From NCBI GenBank assembly GCA_013399855.1, contig VXAY01004335.1, positions 299,089-363,088 on the forward strand: a stretch of 64,000 nucleotides of DNA. Direction: 5' to 3'. This DNA is from Oxyruncus cristatus (taxonomy: Eukaryota; Chordata; Aves; Passeriformes; Cotingidae). Shown piece by piece: positions 62,583-64,000 of the stretch (position 1 is its first letter; every line of letters begins with the position of its first letter). Below the pieces are notes generated by a model that was given only the letters and a program-made list of their open reading frames with translations, was not told the DNA's origin and ran no database searches. The translations under genes were made by a program, and so were the position numbers.

Positions 62583-64000
62583 CTGAGGAACACAAAGCAA
62601 TACAAAACCTTTTTTTTCTCTCTCTCTCAAGAGTCACAGCTGGCATGTCAGACTGCATCTAGACTACTATGAAAAATACCTAAGCATAAGCTGCTGGTCT
62701 GTCCAGGGGCCATATGCCATCATATGACTCAACCTCTCATTTCTCTCCCTACCTTCCTCCAAGCAGGATGGCCTCATCTGTTCTACCCGCTAGAAACAAT
62801 GTTTGTTCCTTGCTGTTCCCTGACCACTTCCTGCTTGTCTGTGAGAATGCTAACCTTCCCAGGCTAAAGTTGTGGTGAGGATGTACCAGTAATTAAATAG
62901 GATGAACCACTAGGAGCCCAGGTCTCAGACATAAAGTTCACCACTCCATACATAGCTTATCTTCCCAAAACTCCTGCTTAGATAAAAACTTTGCCCTACT
63001 TTACACTAACTGCTTTTGCTTTCACACTTCTTTCTTTATTTTTCTCCTCAACAGAATATCTTTCCCAAAAACCCATTCTATTATGTCATCTCTTTATTAC
63101 ATCTATCCCCTAAGACCTAATTCTCTAGAACTTCCAAGTAAAAATAGCCTAACCTCTTTGTTGCTCTCCCTTGGTGTTTCTTTCATTCCTTTTCCAATCT
63201 CATCAGTGTTTTGTCATCCTGTGGATACACAACATCTCTGGGAGAGAAAGTATCTGCATTGACAAGCTGCTTCCCAAAACTAGAGTAGATTATAATAGGC
63301 AACACATTGTGGAGTTAAACAGGAAAGTAATTTGGAAAGACTGTTTTCTTTACCTCTGCACAACATGATTAAGACCTACAATCCGTGACTCATTTGAATT
63401 ACCCTCAGGCAATACAGCATTATACTCAAAATCTTGTTTAAAGGCAAAGTAGAAGCATAACTTATAGACAAGTAAAGCCAAGAATTTACTGTAACTGAAA
63501 TCCGAAGAGTGTCATCATTATTAGTGCAGAGTTCAATGCTACAGAAAAAGAAAAATAACTATGCAGTTTACATGCTTAGCTTTCTCTACTTTTCCTGGTT
63601 CTATGCCTGCTCTCTCTCTGCTCCCTCTAGGATCCACTTGGAATATTTTTTAAACAATTAAAGCACAAAATGATGGCCTGTAAAAAACAATGGGGTTACT
63701 GTATTGAAGGGCTATATGGTTGCAATAGTTCTATCAAAGAAGTATTTCCATACTAAAGATGAACACCTTAATTTTAGGGGAGAAAAAATTTCACTATTTT
63801 TTCACAAGGCAGCCACAAAAATATAAGGTTCATATACAACTATATCAACTTATAGGTCTAGTATGTGATTAAGGAATGTGACAGTATGAAAGCTAGAGGC
63901 GTGAAGGGTATTAAACCGGAATTTTTTTTTTTTTTATCACTGAGTAGAACAGGCTGACAGATTGCAGGACATCAGCAGGGAATTTGCGTTCAGGAAGCAG
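62583..64000. other. Pyrimidine-rich then AT-rich DNA, no gene confirmed
   Basis: The stretch 62600-63200 is unusually pyrimidine-rich on the plus strand, which by itself creates splice-acceptor-like sequences. Apart from the candidate frame at 63207-63368, nothing is recognised up to the window end. Confidence 0.5.
63207..63368 (+). CDS. Candidate terminal exon, plus strand, unidentified
   Basis: The acceptor 'ttccttttccaatctcatca' and G (to 63206) is followed by 54 codons ending TGA. The peptide has four cysteines: it begins CFVILWIHNISGRESICIDK and ends VIWKDCFLYLCTT. Another good acceptor-like site lies 150 bp upstream (63026-63057), also followed by a long open frame. No known domain is recognised and no upstream exon was found. 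Confidence 0.15.
   Translation, partial: CFVILWIHNISGRESICIDKLLPKTRVDYNRQHIVELNRKVIWKDCFLYLCTT

Noticed and set aside
1..64000. CRISPR array, tRNA, rRNA, phage or bacterial defence system
   Set aside because: No spaced direct repeats and no cloverleaf or conserved rRNA strings were seen. The CR1 and LTR content marks this as vertebrate (bird) nuclear DNA.

Overview
This window looks like AT-rich, gene-poor nuclear DNA from a bird: an intergenic stretch or a very long intron. The bird call rests on CR1 LINE copies with avian-type 3' ends (the '...ggaagggacct...' block and short ATTCT-type tails), on two well-formed LTRs, and on a dispersed repeat at 19.5-20.3 kb that I recall from many songbird genomes. 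Bird is nearly certain; songbird is only a moderate inference. Three stretches of N (22910, 31368, 36798-36843) show that this is a draft assembly. I found no convincing complete protein-coding gene, no tRNA or rRNA and no CRISPR array.

Layout. 0-4.1 kb: unique AT-rich DNA. 4.1-5.3 kb: plus-strand CR1 with a frameshifted reverse-transcriptase remnant. 10.75-11.77 kb: old minus-strand CR1. 15.95-16.27 kb: CR1 3' end, then a compound (TGG)n(ATT)n microsatellite. 17.6 kb: a perfect 14-bp stem hairpin. 19.55-20.3 kb: the bird dispersed repeat. 22.4-23.05 kb: a poly-A run, seven perfect 27-bp pyrimidine repeats, and a duplicated 143/156-bp block flanking a single N. 28.23-28.85 kb: a GC-rich LTR on the minus strand. 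31.0-31.34 kb: a possible second LTR remnant. 41.2-41.3 kb: a direct-plus-inverted repeat cluster. 43.67 kb: another CR1 3' end. 46.6-48.9 kb: a nested cluster in which a plus-strand CR1 is split by a complete 600-bp solo LTR with a 5-bp target duplication, is interrupted again by partly repeated sequence, and ends in a roughly 100-bp (ATTCT)n microsatellite. 54.4-55.7 kb: two 83-bp inverted copies about 1.15 kb apart.

The last 6 kb holds three short cysteine-containing open frames directly behind good splice-acceptor sequences (58846-58982 minus, 62472-62582 minus, 63207-63368 plus), and one 59-nt segment with both splice signals (60687-60745 minus). The first is the best candidate for a real terminal exon of a small or secreted protein. 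I cannot name it, and chance remains a serious alternative. The parts of the window do not form a pathway; what can be read is mainly transposon history, local duplication and assembly joins.
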